Origin: Rhodoligotrophos sp. CJ14
Lineage (GTDB): Bacteria > Pseudomonadota > Alphaproteobacteria > Rhizobiales > Im1
Assembly: GCF_038811545.1 (NCBI RefSeq)
Contig: NZ_CP133319.1
Coordinates: 4,476,001-4,540,000 of the forward strand
Length of the DNA stretch: 64,000 nt
Direction: 5' to 3'
Part shown: positions 35,406 to 44,568 of the stretch, piece after piece
Position numbering within the stretch: the first letter of the stretch is position 1
Layout: each line of letters begins with the position of its first letter
Notes under the pieces: model-generated
Told to the model about the DNA's origin: nothing
Databases searched by the model: none
Seen by the model: only the letters and a program-made list of their open reading frames with translations
Made by a program: the position numbers and the translations under genes

Positions 35406-36326
35406 TCATGACCGCTTCGCCGTGAGCCGCTCCGCAAGCGCCCGGATATGCCGATGATCCGTTCCGCAGCAGCCGCCCAGCACGCGCAAGCCGAAATCGT
35501 GATGCAGTGCCAGCATCTCATCCGCAAAGCTGCTGGGATGGCCTTCATCCAGATGATCGAGCCTATCGAGCTCGTCAGGCGGCAGGCTCGAGGCATTTGC
35601 CTTGAGGCCGCGGATGCGTGGGCTGTCGGTACTGGGCCAGGCCGGCATCTCATGGGCGCTCCGTAGCCGCGCAGGATGAACGCAGCCGATGAGCCAATGG
35701 AGCGGGGAAGGTGAGACGGCGTGATCAATCCGCTGAACGGCATCTTTAAGCGCCGTCCCGTCCGGCAAAAGCCCTTCGTCATCGATCACCGGGGCCACCG
35801 CATAGCCAAGACCTGTGGCGGCCATGGCCTGTGCTACGCCCAACAGCTCATCCGCACTGGCGAATGTCGGGGCATAGAGGAGATCGACACCGGCTTCCGC
35901 CAGCACTGCCGCTTGCGGTCGGTGATAGGCCTCAGCTTCCGCCGCCTTCGGCGCCCCTTGCGGATCATAGCCATCGAGCCTCGGGCCGATCACGCTGGCG
36001 ATCAGGACCAGATCTTCAACCGCCATCTCCCGCCGCAGATCCCTGAGGAACCGCACCGCTGTCTCGTTGACGCGCCGCAGATCATCAGGAGCGCGAAAGC
36101 CTTGCCGGGCGAGGCCTTCCGGATGTGCGCGCCATGTGGGCGTACCAATTTGCATCGGCAGCCGGAACTCCGCCGCAATCGCAAGGTAACTGCCATAGAG
36201 CGCCGTGAGGTCGCCGCGTCCCTTCTCGTCGAACAGGGGCAGGAAGGACGCGAAATCGGGCAGGGGGCAGTGGAACTCGTAGATGAGGCGAGTCTCGATT
36301 CCGCCATCCGTGAGCAGCACTGGCAT
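35406..36326 (-). CDS. homocysteine S-methyltransferase family protein (MmuM-like)
   Basis: This 306-residue TIM-barrel protein starts with LLTDGGIETRLIYEFHCPLP, the family hallmark. Zinc-binding cysteines are visible in LIGCVHP and in the C-terminal GGCCGTDHRHIRALAERL. Family members methylate homocysteine from S-methylmethionine or betaine; the methyl donor here is unknown. No corrinoid-binding domain is present, so it is not MetH. Start taken at 36326 with AAGAGG upstream; a TTG at 36395 is also in frame. The gene lies behind strong hairpins at 36528-36589. Confidence 0.87.
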   Translation of the reverse strand: MPVLLTDGGIETRLIYEFHCPLPDFASFLPLFDEKGRGDLTALYGSYLAIAAEFRLPMQIGTPTWRAHPEGLARQGFRAPDDLRRVNETAVRFLRDLRREMAVEDLVLIASVIGPRLDGYDPQGAPKAAEAEAYHRPQAAVLAEAGVDLLYAPTFASADELLGVAQAMAATGLGYAVAPVIDDEGLLPDGTALKDAVQRIDHAVSPSPLHWLIGCVHPARLRSAHEMPAWPSTDSPRIRGLKANASSLPPDELDRLDHLDEGHPSSFADEMLALHHDFGLRVLGGCCGTDHRHIRALAERLTAKRS

Positions 36327-36527
36327 GGTGCTCAGCCTCTTGCCAAGGCTTGTGGCACGGGCGGCATTCGCGTTGGTGCGATGGGATGAGTGCAAGCGGG
36401 CAGCTCCTGGAATGAGGCCTGTCCCGAATAGAGCAGATGGCTATCGGCACGGCAATTGCATTGCTGATCCTACGCGATGACAGGCGATGGCTTCGGCTGC
36501 GACGATCTTCTGGGATGATGGGGAGAA

Positions 36528-36561
36528 GGCCCGGCATCTGGGGAGGGGCAGATGCCGGGCC
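36528..36561 (-). terminator. strong hairpin terminator behind the small gene
   Basis: A perfect 13-base stem pairs GGCCCGGCATCTG (36528-36540) with CAGATGCCGGGCC (36549-36561) around an 8-base loop. On the minus strand it is followed by TTCTCCCC, a poor T-run. It would separate the small gene at 36631-36843 from the methyltransferase gene. Confidence 0.75.
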
Positions 36562-36567
36562 TCTATG

Positions 36568-36589
36568 CTGCCATCCCGCAGGATGGCAG
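36568..36589 (-). terminator. second hairpin, just upstream of the first
   Basis: CTGCCATCC (36568-36576) pairs with GGATGGCAG (36581-36589) around CGCA, a 9-base perfect stem. Together with the next hairpin it forms a tandem structure 42 bases after the stop codon of the small gene. Confidence 0.6.
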
Positions 36590-36630
36590 ATGAACGCCTG
36601 CGCTACAGCGCACTCAACCTGAGCGGCCGC

Positions 36631-36843
36631 TCAACTCGCGCGCTTCAATCGTGCTGCCGAACGTTCTGCATGCTGCGGCAAGACGAACCGGCTACCATCG
36701 AGAAGCGCGAATACAGGATCCACGGCTTGGAAAATATAGCCGTGCTTCTGCTCGACGAGAAACCCGGCAAGCGCATCGTCAACGAAGACCAGCCGTGCGA
36801 GTTCCGCAGCCGGACGGGTGAAAGTGCTGATATGCAGGGACAT
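36631..36843 (-). CDS. small hypothetical protein
   Basis: This 70-residue protein is soluble, with FTRPAAELARLVFVDDALAG followed by FLVEQKHGYIFQAVDPVFAL, a mixed alpha-beta pattern. AGAGG lies 5 bases upstream of the ATG at 36843, and a tandem hairpin follows its stop, so it has the outline of an independent gene. I recognise no family. Its function is open. Confidence 0.55.
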   Translation of the reverse strand: MSLHISTFTRPAAELARLVFVDDALAGFLVEQKHGYIFQAVDPVFALLDGSRFVLPQHAERSAARLKRAS

Positions 36844-37310
36844 GGGACCTCTTTGCCACAGTGGTCGATATGTGACACGGACCAGGTCCGTGGCGCTTTA
36901 GCGGTTGGTGACGCGGACGCAAGCTGCTCTTCAAACTCCGCGGATCGTTCTTAATAACGAACGAAGCGACATTGCCCACCTTGGAGGCAACTGTCAAGTC
37001 CGGGCTAACCCCTACCAATTCAACGCATCAATGGCTCTCGCCGCTCGCAAGCGATCGGTTTATCGATCGAACCGGGGAATGGCGCGAGTCTCGACGGGCA
37101 GGGGACGAAGCGGCGTTAGCCGACATGATCCGTGCCCGTCCGTTGATGAGGATGGATGCCAATCGTGACGGCATTCTGACGTCTGAAAATGGCAATCCGC
37201 AGACTTGACGCGTCGTAAGGGCAGCAGTCGGCCGAGAGGGGAAATAAGGATCTTCCGCGCCTTCGCCGATAGCCAAGCGCACCCGGCGCCGGCCATCCCG
37301 CGGCAATTGG
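36844..37310. other. intergenic region with an EF-hand-like relic
   Basis: A plus-strand frame (36972-37208, TTG start) ends with RMDANRDGILTSENGNPQ, which matches the spacing of an EF-hand calcium loop (D-x-N-x-D-G). The rest of that frame is not protein-like and no ribosome site is visible. It may be the last piece of a lost EF-hand gene. No other gene is evident. Confidence 0.3.
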
Positions 37311-38243
37311 CTACTTGTTCAGATAATTGAGCGGAAGGCCCGGCCGCGGCCATTCGGCGGCAACCAACTTGCCCCTGTTGGAATAGGTGATATAGGCCGT
37401 TCGAAGCTCCGGCCCGCCAAAGCAGAGATTGGTGGGCAGCGCATCAGGCAGCGGCAGGAACTCGTAAGTGCCGCCCTCCGGCGGAATGACCGCGATGCCG
37501 CCGTCATAGATGGTGGCGACGCACACATTGCCGGCGCTGTCGACGGCGAGCGAATCAAACCCCCGATAGCCATCGATGCCGATCAGCAGCTTTCCGCCAT
37601 TGGGCGATTGCGGCCAGGGCTGCTTCATCAATTCGCCCGGTGCCGCAATGTCGAACGCCCAGACCCGTCCAGTGAAGGTTTCCGCGACATAGAGCACCGT
37701 CTCATCCGGTGAGAGGCCGATGCCATTGGGCGACCATAAGGGGAAGATCACCTCCTTGATGAAGGAGCCGTCCGCCTTGGCATAGCAGACGCTGCCCCGG
37801 TCGACCTCGCGGTCGCGCACCTTGCCGTGATCGGTGAACCAGAAGCCGCCATGGGCATCGAACACCAGGTCATTGGGCCCCTTCAGCGGAGCCTTGTCGC
37901 TTGCGGTATAGAGCACCTCGACCTCGCCCGTTGTGAGATCGATCCGCTCGATGCGGCCACCGGAATAGTCGCTGGCCTGCCCATGGGGGCGCAGGCCCGT
38001 CTCGGTCGTCTCGTGCCAGTTGAAGCCGCCATTGTTACAGACATAGCATTTGCCGTCGGGCCCGATGGCGGCGCCATTGGGCCCCCCGCCGGGAAAGGCG
38101 ATCGGCGTGACGGCGCCATCCGGTGCGACCCGGCTTAATGACCGCCGCTCGATCTCGACGATGATGATCGAGCCATCGGCCATGGCAATGGGCCCCTCGG
38201 GGAAACGCAGGCCCTCGGCGATCGTGCGCAGTTCCAGTGACAT
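37311..38243 (-). CDS. SMP-30/gluconolactonase-family protein
   Basis: This 310-residue six-bladed beta-propeller has GLRFPEGPIAMADGSIIIVE with the metal-ligand Glu, GPNDLVFDAHGGFWFTDHGK with Asn and Asp ligands, and SPNGIGLSPDETVLYVAETF. Members hydrolyse sugar lactones or related esters with a divalent cation. No signal peptide is seen. It lies downstream of a ThDP-dependent enzyme on the same strand (24-base gap), so it probably opens a lactone in the same pathway. Confidence 0.92.
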   Translation of the reverse strand: MSLELRTIAEGLRFPEGPIAMADGSIIIVEIERRSLSRVAPDGAVTPIAFPGGGPNGAAIGPDGKCYVCNNGGFNWHETTETGLRPHGQASDYSGGRIERIDLTTGEVEVLYTASDKAPLKGPNDLVFDAHGGFWFTDHGKVRDREVDRGSVCYAKADGSFIKEVIFPLWSPNGIGLSPDETVLYVAETFTGRVWAFDIAAPGELMKQPWPQSPNGGKLLIGIDGYRGFDSLAVDSAGNVCVATIYDGGIAVIPPEGGTYEFLPLPDALPTNLCFGGPELRTAYITYSNRGKLVAAEWPRPGLPLNYLNK

Positions 38244-38267
38244 GTCTTCAATCCCCTGAGCTGTTGG

Positions 38268-39989
38268 TTATGAGCGCTGCTTGGCCAATGGCGAGGTGAG
38301 ATCATCGAACGAGACCTCGAGCGAGGTGCGCACGTCGATCACCGTTGGCCGATGCGCACCAACCGCCGTCTTGAGGGCGGCCTCGAGGTCACGGGGATCC
38401 TCGATTCTGACCCCATGGCACCCCATGCCGCGGGCGATGGCGGCAAGGTCGAAATCTGCAAAGGTTGTGGCGAAAGGCCCGCGCGAATGCATGGACCAGC
38501 CGAGCGCCTGGTTGTTGAAGATCACCGTGACGATGGGCAGATCGTTCTCTATTGCCGTCATGAGCCCGTTCATGGTCATGGCAAAGCCGCCATCACCACA
38601 GACCGCGACCACCGCCCGATGCGGATGGACGAGCTTGGCGGACATGGCGGCCGGGATCGCAAAGCCCATCGGCCCGGCGCCGGCCGCCTGCAGGAAGGTG
38701 CCGGCCTGCTTGGTCTGGTAGAAATGGGTCATGAAGATGCGGTTCTCGCCCGCATCGCAGGTGATGATCGCATCATCGGGCAGATGGCGGTGGAGCTCCG
38801 CGATGATCCGCTGCGGGAGGAGGGGGCTTGCATCCGACTGATAGTCCGGCGCGTCGAAATAGCCATGCCGCGCGCGGTATTCCTCGACCCGCGACAGCCC
38901 ATCGCCTGTGATCGCCGTCTCGGCAGCAGCCTCGGCAAGCTGGCTGAGGATAATGGCCGCATCCCCGATCAGCACATGCTCGGCTGGAAAGGTCCAGGAT
39001 GCATTGCGTGGCTCCACATCGATCTGGATGAAGGTTTGCCGCGTCGGATCGAGCAGTGCGGGCGATTCCTTTGCGGTGTCCGATGCCGTGAGCTTGGATC
39101 CGGCGACGATGACGAGATCCGCATCCCCGACGCAGGCATTGGCGGCCTGGGTGCCGAAGGTGCCGAACACGCCGAGAGCCAGAGCATGGGTCTCGGCAAA
39201 GCAGCCCTTGCCGGAGGGGGTCGTTACAACCGGCGCTGAAATGGCTTCCGCAAAGCGCTTGAGCGGTTCGTAGGCCTGAGAAATGCGCACCCCGTTGCCC
39301 GCGATGATCACCGGCCGCTTGGCGCGTGCGATCGCATCGAGCGCCTTGCCGATATCGGACCCATGCGCGGGCGGCAGTGTCGAAGGCAAATAGTGCCGGG
39401 TGGAATAGAGCCGCGGCTGGCTCTCTGGCGTGACCGCCTCCTGCAGCGCCTCGATACTATAGATCATGGCGACCGGACCGGGCTGGCCGCTCAGCGCGTG
39501 CTTGATCGCGAGCTGAGTTGCATGGACCGCCGATGCTCCATCATGCGCGGTGAACACCTGCTTGGTCACGCCGCCGAAGCTCTGCCGCGCATCCCAATTG
39601 CCATAGTCACCTGTGCCCGACTGATAGGGTGCGTGGAGGGAGAAGGGCGGGGTGTCGCTGAAATCCGTCAGAAGCAGCATCGGCGTCGACGACAGCAACG
39701 CCTCGATCGTGCCGATGAGGCCATTGCCGAGCACCCAGGGGCCTTGTCCCAGCACCACCCCCGGCTTGCGTGTCAGCCGGCCATAAACCTCCGCCATCAC
39801 CCCTGCGAGCGATTCCTCCCGCACCAGCACCGTGCGAATCGCGTTCTGGCGCTTCTCAAGCGCCCCGAAGATGCGGCCGGTATGCCCGCCTGATATGCCG
39901 AACACCATGTCGATGCCGGCCTCTTGCAACACCTGCGCAATGAGGTCCGTGGCCGGTTGGGTTTCTGTAACGAGCCGTTCGACCGTCAT
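38268..39989 (-). CDS. thiamine diphosphate-dependent enzyme (acetolactate synthase/decarboxylase-like)
   Basis: This 573-residue enzyme has the three-domain layout of the acetolactate synthase group. The catalytic Glu that activates ThDP is E59 in LVREESLAGVMAE. The ThDP-Mg motif is VAVCGDGGFAM followed about 27 residues later by IFNNQ. The central domain has IIAGNGVRIS. True acetolactate synthase is unlikely: no small subunit and the context is catabolic. A 2-oxoacid decarboxylase, carboligase or C-C lyase is possible. AGGAGAAGG precedes the ATG. Confidence 0.9.
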   Translation of the reverse strand: MTVERLVTETQPATDLIAQVLQEAGIDMVFGISGGHTGRIFGALEKRQNAIRTVLVREESLAGVMAEVYGRLTRKPGVVLGQGPWVLGNGLIGTIEALLSSTPMLLLTDFSDTPPFSLHAPYQSGTGDYGNWDARQSFGGVTKQVFTAHDGASAVHATQLAIKHALSGQPGPVAMIYSIEALQEAVTPESQPRLYSTRHYLPSTLPPAHGSDIGKALDAIARAKRPVIIAGNGVRISQAYEPLKRFAEAISAPVVTTPSGKGCFAETHALALGVFGTFGTQAANACVGDADLVIVAGSKLTASDTAKESPALLDPTRQTFIQIDVEPRNASWTFPAEHVLIGDAAIILSQLAEAAAETAITGDGLSRVEEYRARHGYFDAPDYQSDASPLLPQRIIAELHRHLPDDAIITCDAGENRIFMTHFYQTKQAGTFLQAAGAGPMGFAIPAAMSAKLVHPHRAVVAVCGDGGFAMTMNGLMTAIENDLPIVTVIFNNQALGWSMHSRGPFATTFADFDLAAIARGMGCHGVRIEDPRDLEAALKTAVGAHRPTVIDVRTSLEVSFDDLTSPLAKQRS

Positions 39990-40018
39990 GCCTTCTCCTG
40001 AGATCCCAAGGTTTACCC

Positions 40019-40729
40019 TTACTTTTTGAGGTGCTCGAGCAGCTCCGCCGTGCCGCCGCTGATGTCATCGTGAATGCCCGCGCGGGCAGCTTCGGGGTCA
40101 CGGGCACGTAGTGCTGCGATCACCCGCACATGCCCATGCGGCTTGTCGGTGGGGCTTGGCATGCGACTATCCGCATAGAGCATGTTGAGCAGTGGTCCTG
40201 ACTGCGCCCACAGCCCCTCGACAATCCGCAACAGCCTTGGCATACCGGCCTCGCGGCACAGGGCGAGGTGGAACATCTCGTTCCAGCGCAGCGCGGCTTT
40301 GAAATCGCGGCGCTCCTTGGCGGCGATCAGCTTTTCATGGAGCGATTCGAGCTTGTTGATCGCGGTATTGCTGGCGCGTTCGGCCGCACGGGCCGCGCCC
40401 ATCCCTTCGAGATTGAGCCTGAGATCGCGTAATTCGAGATAGGTCTCCTGGGTCAGCACCGGCACCGAGATCGCTTGTCCGGCCCTGAGTTCGAGCGCGC
40501 CTTCGGTGACGAGTTGCAGCAAGGCCTCGCGCACGGGCGTGGCGCTGGTGCCAAAACTGTCGGCAATCTCACGGATGTTGAGTCGCTGTCCCGGTAAGAA
40601 CTCGCCGGTGGTAAGAGCCCGCCTGATCTGCCGATAGGCTTCCACGGAGAGGCTGCGTCGGCCGATCGATGTAAGCGAGCGCGCGCCCGATCGCCTTACA
40701 TCCCGGTCCACCGCCTCGCTTTCACTCAT
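40019..40729 (-). CDS. GntR-family regulator, FCD (FadR-like) subgroup
   Basis: This 236-residue regulator has an N-terminal winged helix: VEAYRQIRRALTTGEFLPGQ, RLNIREIADSFGTSATPVRE and ALLQLVTEGALEL. An all-helical FCD ligand domain follows, with the metal-binding Asp/His positions suggested by RWNEMFHLAL and PHGHVRVIAAL. GGGAGGG precedes the ATG at 40729. It is followed by the ThDP enzyme and lactonase on the same strand and faces the second ThDP enzyme. It most likely controls both sides in response to a carboxylic acid. Confidence 0.92.
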   Translation of the reverse strand: MSESEAVDRDVRRSGARSLTSIGRRSLSVEAYRQIRRALTTGEFLPGQRLNIREIADSFGTSATPVREALLQLVTEGALELRAGQAISVPVLTQETYLELRDLRLNLEGMGAARAAERASNTAINKLESLHEKLIAAKERRDFKAALRWNEMFHLALCREAGMPRLLRIVEGLWAQSGPLLNMLYADSRMPSPTDKPHGHVRVIAALRARDPEAARAGIHDDISGGTAELLEHLKK

Positions 40730-40763
40730 CAAGCCCTCCCAAATCACCCCGTCCACTCATTTG

Positions 40764-40826
40764 ACTTGATTTGCGCAATTCGATCAAGTTATTGACATAG
40801 ACCAATAAAACAGACATCGATATATC
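40764..40826. promoter_or_regulatory. control region between GntR gene and the second ThDP enzyme
   Basis: ACTTGAT (40764-40770) and ATCAAGT (40783-40789) form a perfect inverted repeat with a 12-base gap. TTGACA at 40792-40797 is a good -35 for the plus strand; no strong -10 follows at 17 bases. GATATATC (40819-40826) is a short palindrome. GGAGGAAG at 40841-40848 is the ribosome site of the ThDP gene. Either dyad could be the GntR operator. Confidence 0.5.
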
Positions 40827-40858
40827 ATACAAAAAACTTTGGAGGAAGAGTTCCGCCA

Positions 40859-42604
40859 ATGACTGAGGCTTCCACCGCGCGCAGCGATGCCGGCGCCAAC
40901 GCAGTCGGTAACCTGCCCAACAGCTCCGTTGCCATTTCCATGATGGCCGCCCTGAAGCGTCACGGCGTGGAGGTGCTGTTCGGCCAGAGTCTTCCCTCGG
41001 CATTGCATCTGGCCGCTCCGCAATTCGGCATGAAGCAGGTCAACTATCGCACCGAGAATGCCGGCGGTGTGATGGCGGATGGCTACGCCCGCATCTCGCG
41101 TAAGGTGGCGGTGGTCACAGCCCAGAACGGGCCCGCGGCAACCCTCCTGGTGCCGCCTTTGGCCGAGGCCCTGAAGGCATCGGTGCCTGTGCTCGCCCTC
41201 GTGCAGGAGGTGGCGCGCGACACCTACGACAAGAATGCCTTCCAGGAGCTGGATCATTTCGCGCTCTTTGCCTCCTGCACGAAATGGGTACGGCGGATCG
41301 ATCGCGCCTCCCGCGTCGAGGACTATGTGGACATGGCCTTCACAATGGCGGCGAGCGGCCGTCCGGGCCCGGTCGTATTGCTCTGCCCGCCCGATCTCCT
41401 GGCCGAAGCCCATTCGCTGTCGGTGCGCCGCACCGCCGAGTTGGGCCATTTCCCGCTCGACCGTATGGCCCCCGATCCGGCCCAGGTTGAAAAGGCTGCC
41501 GATCTCCTGGCGAATGCCGCGCGGCCTCTGGTGATTGCCGGTGGCGGTGTGCATCTCTCCGGCGCGGCCGAGGCTCTGGTGGCGCTGCAGGAGCAGGCGA
41601 GCCTGCCGGTGGCCACCACCAATATGGGCAAGGGATCCGTGGACGAGCGCCACGCGCTTTCTCTCGGTGTTGCCGCCAATGCCATGGGCCGCAACGGCAG
41701 CACCCGGCATATGCGCCATCTCATTCGGGATGCCGATGTTATCCTGCTGATCGGCACCAGGACCAACCAGAACGGCACCGATTCCTGGACGCTTTATCCG
41801 CGCAACGCGACCTTCATCCATATCGATGTGGATGGGCTCGAGATCGGCCGCAATTACGAGGCGGTGCGCCTCCTGGGCGATGCGCGGCTTGCAATCGAAG
41901 CCTTGTCGGCAGCCCTTGCCCGCCGCGATCTCGCAAAGCGCAAGGCGGCGCGTGCCGGGCTCGAACAGGCCATTGCTGAGGGCAAGGCCAGGTTCCGCGA
42001 GGAAGCCCGCGCGGTGATGACCTCAACTGCCGCGCCGATCCGGCCGGAACGGCTGATGGCCGATATCGACAGCATTCTCGATGAGAAGGCGATCCTGGTC
42101 GCGGATGCGAGCTATTCCTCGCTCTGGATCCTGAATTTCATCACCGCCCGTGCCGCCGGTCAGCGCTTCCTCACCCCCCGTGGCCTCGCCGGTCTCGGCT
42201 GGGGCCTACCCATGGCTTTGGGTGCCAAGGTTGCAGCCCCCGACCGCACGGTGATTTGCGTCACCGGCGATGGCGGCTTTGGCCATTGCTGGCAGGAGCT
42301 CGAGACCGCGCGGCGGATGGGCATCAACGTGACATTGGTGGTGCTCAACAATCAGATCCTCGGCTATCAGAAGGATGCCGAGGATGTGAAATATGGCGCC
42401 CATACTGGTGCGGTCTATTTCGAGCCGGTGGACCATGCGGCCATTGCCCGGGCGACGGGCTGTGCCGGTCAACGCATAGAGCGGGCTGAGGATTTCCTGC
42501 CCGCGCTCAAGGCTGCCATTTCAGGTGATCGCACCACGGTGCTCGATGTGATGACCGACCCCGAGGCGCGCCCGCCGCTCACCTTCTATGAAGGCCATTT
42601 CTGA
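40859..42604 (+). CDS. thiamine diphosphate-dependent enzyme (acetolactate synthase large-subunit-like)
   Basis: This 581-residue enzyme is related to, but clearly different from, the one at 38268. The catalytic Glu is E66 in NYRTENAGGVMADGYAR. The cofactor motif is CVTGDGGFGHCWQEL followed by VVLNNQILGYQ. The central domain has LVIAGGGVHLSG. The activating Glu and cofactor motif are both intact, so it should be active. The reaction is not determined: decarboxylation, carboligation or hydrolysis of a diketone-type substrate are options. It opens the operon with the branched-chain-type ABC transporter (54-base gap). Confidence 0.9.
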   Translation: MTEASTARSDAGANAVGNLPNSSVAISMMAALKRHGVEVLFGQSLPSALHLAAPQFGMKQVNYRTENAGGVMADGYARISRKVAVVTAQNGPAATLLVPPLAEALKASVPVLALVQEVARDTYDKNAFQELDHFALFASCTKWVRRIDRASRVEDYVDMAFTMAASGRPGPVVLLCPPDLLAEAHSLSVRRTAELGHFPLDRMAPDPAQVEKAADLLANAARPLVIAGGGVHLSGAAEALVALQEQASLPVATTNMGKGSVDERHALSLGVAANAMGRNGSTRHMRHLIRDADVILLIGTRTNQNGTDSWTLYPRNATFIHIDVDGLEIGRNYEAVRLLGDARLAIEALSAALARRDLAKRKAARAGLEQAIAEGKARFREEARAVMTSTAAPIRPERLMADIDSILDEKAILVADASYSSLWILNFITARAAGQRFLTPRGLAGLGWGLPMALGAKVAAPDRTVICVTGDGGFGHCWQELETARRMGINVTLVVLNNQILGYQKDAEDVKYGAHTGAVYFEPVDHAAIARATGCAGQRIERAEDFLPALKAAISGDRTTVLDVMTDPEARPPLTFYEGHF

Positions 42605-42658
42605 CGCGTTTTGAGTTCGACCAATCGGGTGGATTGAGCCCGAACTGGAGCGACATTC

Positions 42659-43543
42659 ATGGAGCTGGCTCTCCAACTCGTGATCTCTGGCATTCTCCTG
42701 GGCGGGGTCTACGCCCTGGGTGCCTTGGGGCTCAACCTCATCTTCGGCGTTGCCAAGGTGGTGAACTTCGCCCATGGCGAATTCCTCATGCTCGGCATGT
42801 ATGCGGGCTACTGGCTCATGGTGCTGGCCGGCGTTAATCCCTATTACGGGACGCCGTTCATCGCCGTGGCCTTCTTCTTGCTCGGCCTCATCTTCTATTG
42901 GGGTCTGATGCGCTTCACCATCTACAAGCCGGAGCTCACTCAGGTCTTTGCCACCTTGGGCCTCGGCATTGCCCTGCAGAACCTGGCGCTGCTTCTGTGG
43001 TCCGCCGATTACCGCACGGTGCAGGTAATGCCGGAGGGCTATGAGTCCGTTCAGGTCCTCGGCTTCTTTCTCTCCACCAACCGGCTGATTGCCTTTGGCT
43101 TTGCGGCGGCGATCCTGGCCGGCGTCGTGGTGTTCCTGCGCTCGACCTTTCTCGGCCGCGCCATCGAGGCCGTGTCTCAGGATCTGGTGGCCGCACGCCT
43201 CATGGGCATCGATCCCAACAAGATCTTCCTCATCACCTTCGGTCTCGGCATCGCTCTGACCGGCGTTGCCGGCGCGGTTCTGGTGCCCTCCTTCTACGCC
43301 TTTCCCTCCGTCGGCTCGTTCTTCGTGCTGGTCGCCTTCGTGGTCGTGGTGCTGGGTGGCCTTGGCAGCGTCACCGGCACCGTGGTCGGCGGGCTCGTGC
43401 TCGGCATCGTCGAGACCGTTGTGGGGTTCTGGGCGCCGGACCTCAAGGAGGCGACCCACTTCATTCTGCTCATTGCCCTGCTGGCTTTCCGGCCGCACGG
43501 GATCTTGGGTGTGAAGGGTGCTGAGAAGGAGGCGCTCAAATGA
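42659..43543 (+). CDS. branched-chain-type ABC transporter permease (LivH family)
   Basis: This 294-residue inner-membrane permease has about eight helices. Typical marks are LGALGLNLIFGVAKVVNFAH and GEFLMLGMYAGY at the start, GRAIEAVSQDLVAARLMGID in the coupling loop, and a late VVVLGGLGSVTGTVVGGLVL. It overlaps the next permease by four bases. The family carries branched-chain amino acids but also aromatic and other organic acids or amides, so the substrate should be read from the catabolic neighbours. Confidence 0.93.
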   Translation: MELALQLVISGILLGGVYALGALGLNLIFGVAKVVNFAHGEFLMLGMYAGYWLMVLAGVNPYYGTPFIAVAFFLLGLIFYWGLMRFTIYKPELTQVFATLGLGIALQNLALLLWSADYRTVQVMPEGYESVQVLGFFLSTNRLIAFGFAAAILAGVVVFLRSTFLGRAIEAVSQDLVAARLMGIDPNKIFLITFGLGIALTGVAGAVLVPSFYAFPSVGSFFVLVAFVVVVLGGLGSVTGTVVGGLVLGIVETVVGFWAPDLKEATHFILLIALLAFRPHGILGVKGAEKEALK

Positions 43544-44568
43544 GCCCGCTCACGCGCTATCTCGACTGGCGGAAGGCCGACCTGGCCTGGCTCTTGGCTC
43601 TCGTCTTCATCGTCGGGCTTTTGCCGCTGCTGATCGGCAATGACTATTATCAGAACCTGCTGGTGCTCCTGTTCATCTATGCGGGGCTCGCCTCCGCTTG
43701 GAACATCCTCGGCGGGTTTGCAGGCCAGTTCTCGCTCGGCCACACCGCCTTCTTTGGCGTGGGCGCCTACACCTCGACCCTGCTTTACAACTATCTCGGC
43801 ATCTCCCCCTGGCTCGGCATGCTTGCGGGCGGGCTCATCAGCATGCTGCTGGGCCTCATCATTGCCTATCCCGCCTTTCGAATGCGCGGCGTCTTCTTCG
43901 CTATGGCGACCCTTGCCTTTGGCGAGACCGTGCGCATTCTCTTGATATATTCCCGCAACTTCATCGAGCTGCCTTACGGCCTCAGCATCAATTACGAGCC
44001 CGGCTTTTCCCGCATGATCTTTGCCGATCGCTGGGAATATGCCTATCTCACCGGCGCTTATCTCGTGCTGGTGCTGGCGGTTGCCTTCCTCATCTCGCGC
44101 AGCTTCATGGGTTTCTATCTCAGAGCCATCCGCGACAATGAGGATGCAGCGATCGCCTCCGGTATTCCGATCCGGGCCTATAAGTTGATCGCACTGCTCG
44201 CCAGCGCCTTCCTGACCTCGGTGGGTGGCACCCTGATGGCGCAATATATCCTCTATATCGAGCCGAGCACTGTCTTCAGCGTCGCCTTCTCGGTCGACCT
44301 GCCGCTCATGGCCATTCTCGGCGGCATCGGCACCATTGCCGGTCCGGTGATCGGCGCGGCGATCGCCTTGCCCCTGCGCGAGATCCTGCTCGAGATGCTC
44401 GGGAATGCGGGCTCCGGCATGCATCTCGTGGTTTATGGGCTCTTGCTGGTCGTCATCGTCGTGCTCTTGCCCCACGGGCTCCTCGGCGGCGTGAGGAGCC
44501 TTAGCCAGCGTTTGGGTGTCGGCCGGCGCACCCCCGCGATCGCGCCCCAAAAGGCGGAGCAGGGCTGA
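43540..44568 (+). CDS. branched-chain-type ABC transporter permease (LivM family)
   Basis: This 342-residue permease is the partner of the LivH-type protein. It has about ten helices, with NILGGFAGQFSLGHTAFFGV near residue 55, the coupling loop FYLRAIRDNEDAAIASGI and PIRAYKL, and a late MAILGGIGTIAGPVIGAAI. Start overlaps the upstream stop by four bases, and its own stop overlaps livG by one base (TGATG). Confidence 0.93.
   Translation: MSPLTRYLDWRKADLAWLLALVFIVGLLPLLIGNDYYQNLLVLLFIYAGLASAWNILGGFAGQFSLGHTAFFGVGAYTSTLLYNYLGISPWLGMLAGGLISMLLGLIIAYPAFRMRGVFFAMATLAFGETVRILLIYSRNFIELPYGLSINYEPGFSRMIFADRWEYAYLTGAYLVLVLAVAFLISRSFMGFYLRAIRDNEDAAIASGIPIRAYKLIALLASAFLTSVGGTLMAQYILYIEPSTVFSVAFSVDLPLMAILGGIGTIAGPVIGAAIALPLREILLEMLGNAGSGMHLVVYGLLLVVIVVLLPHGLLGGVRSLSQRLGVGRRTPAIAPQKAEQG

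Noticed and set aside
38268-42604. Classical acetolactate synthase (ilvB) for branched-chain amino acid synthesis
   Set aside because: No small regulatory subunit or ilvC lies nearby, two dissimilar copies flank a catabolic-type regulator, and the surroundings are transport and oxidoreductase genes.
43294-44550. 418-residue minus-strand open frame over livM
   Set aside because: Same pattern as above: antisense of a hydrophobic permease.
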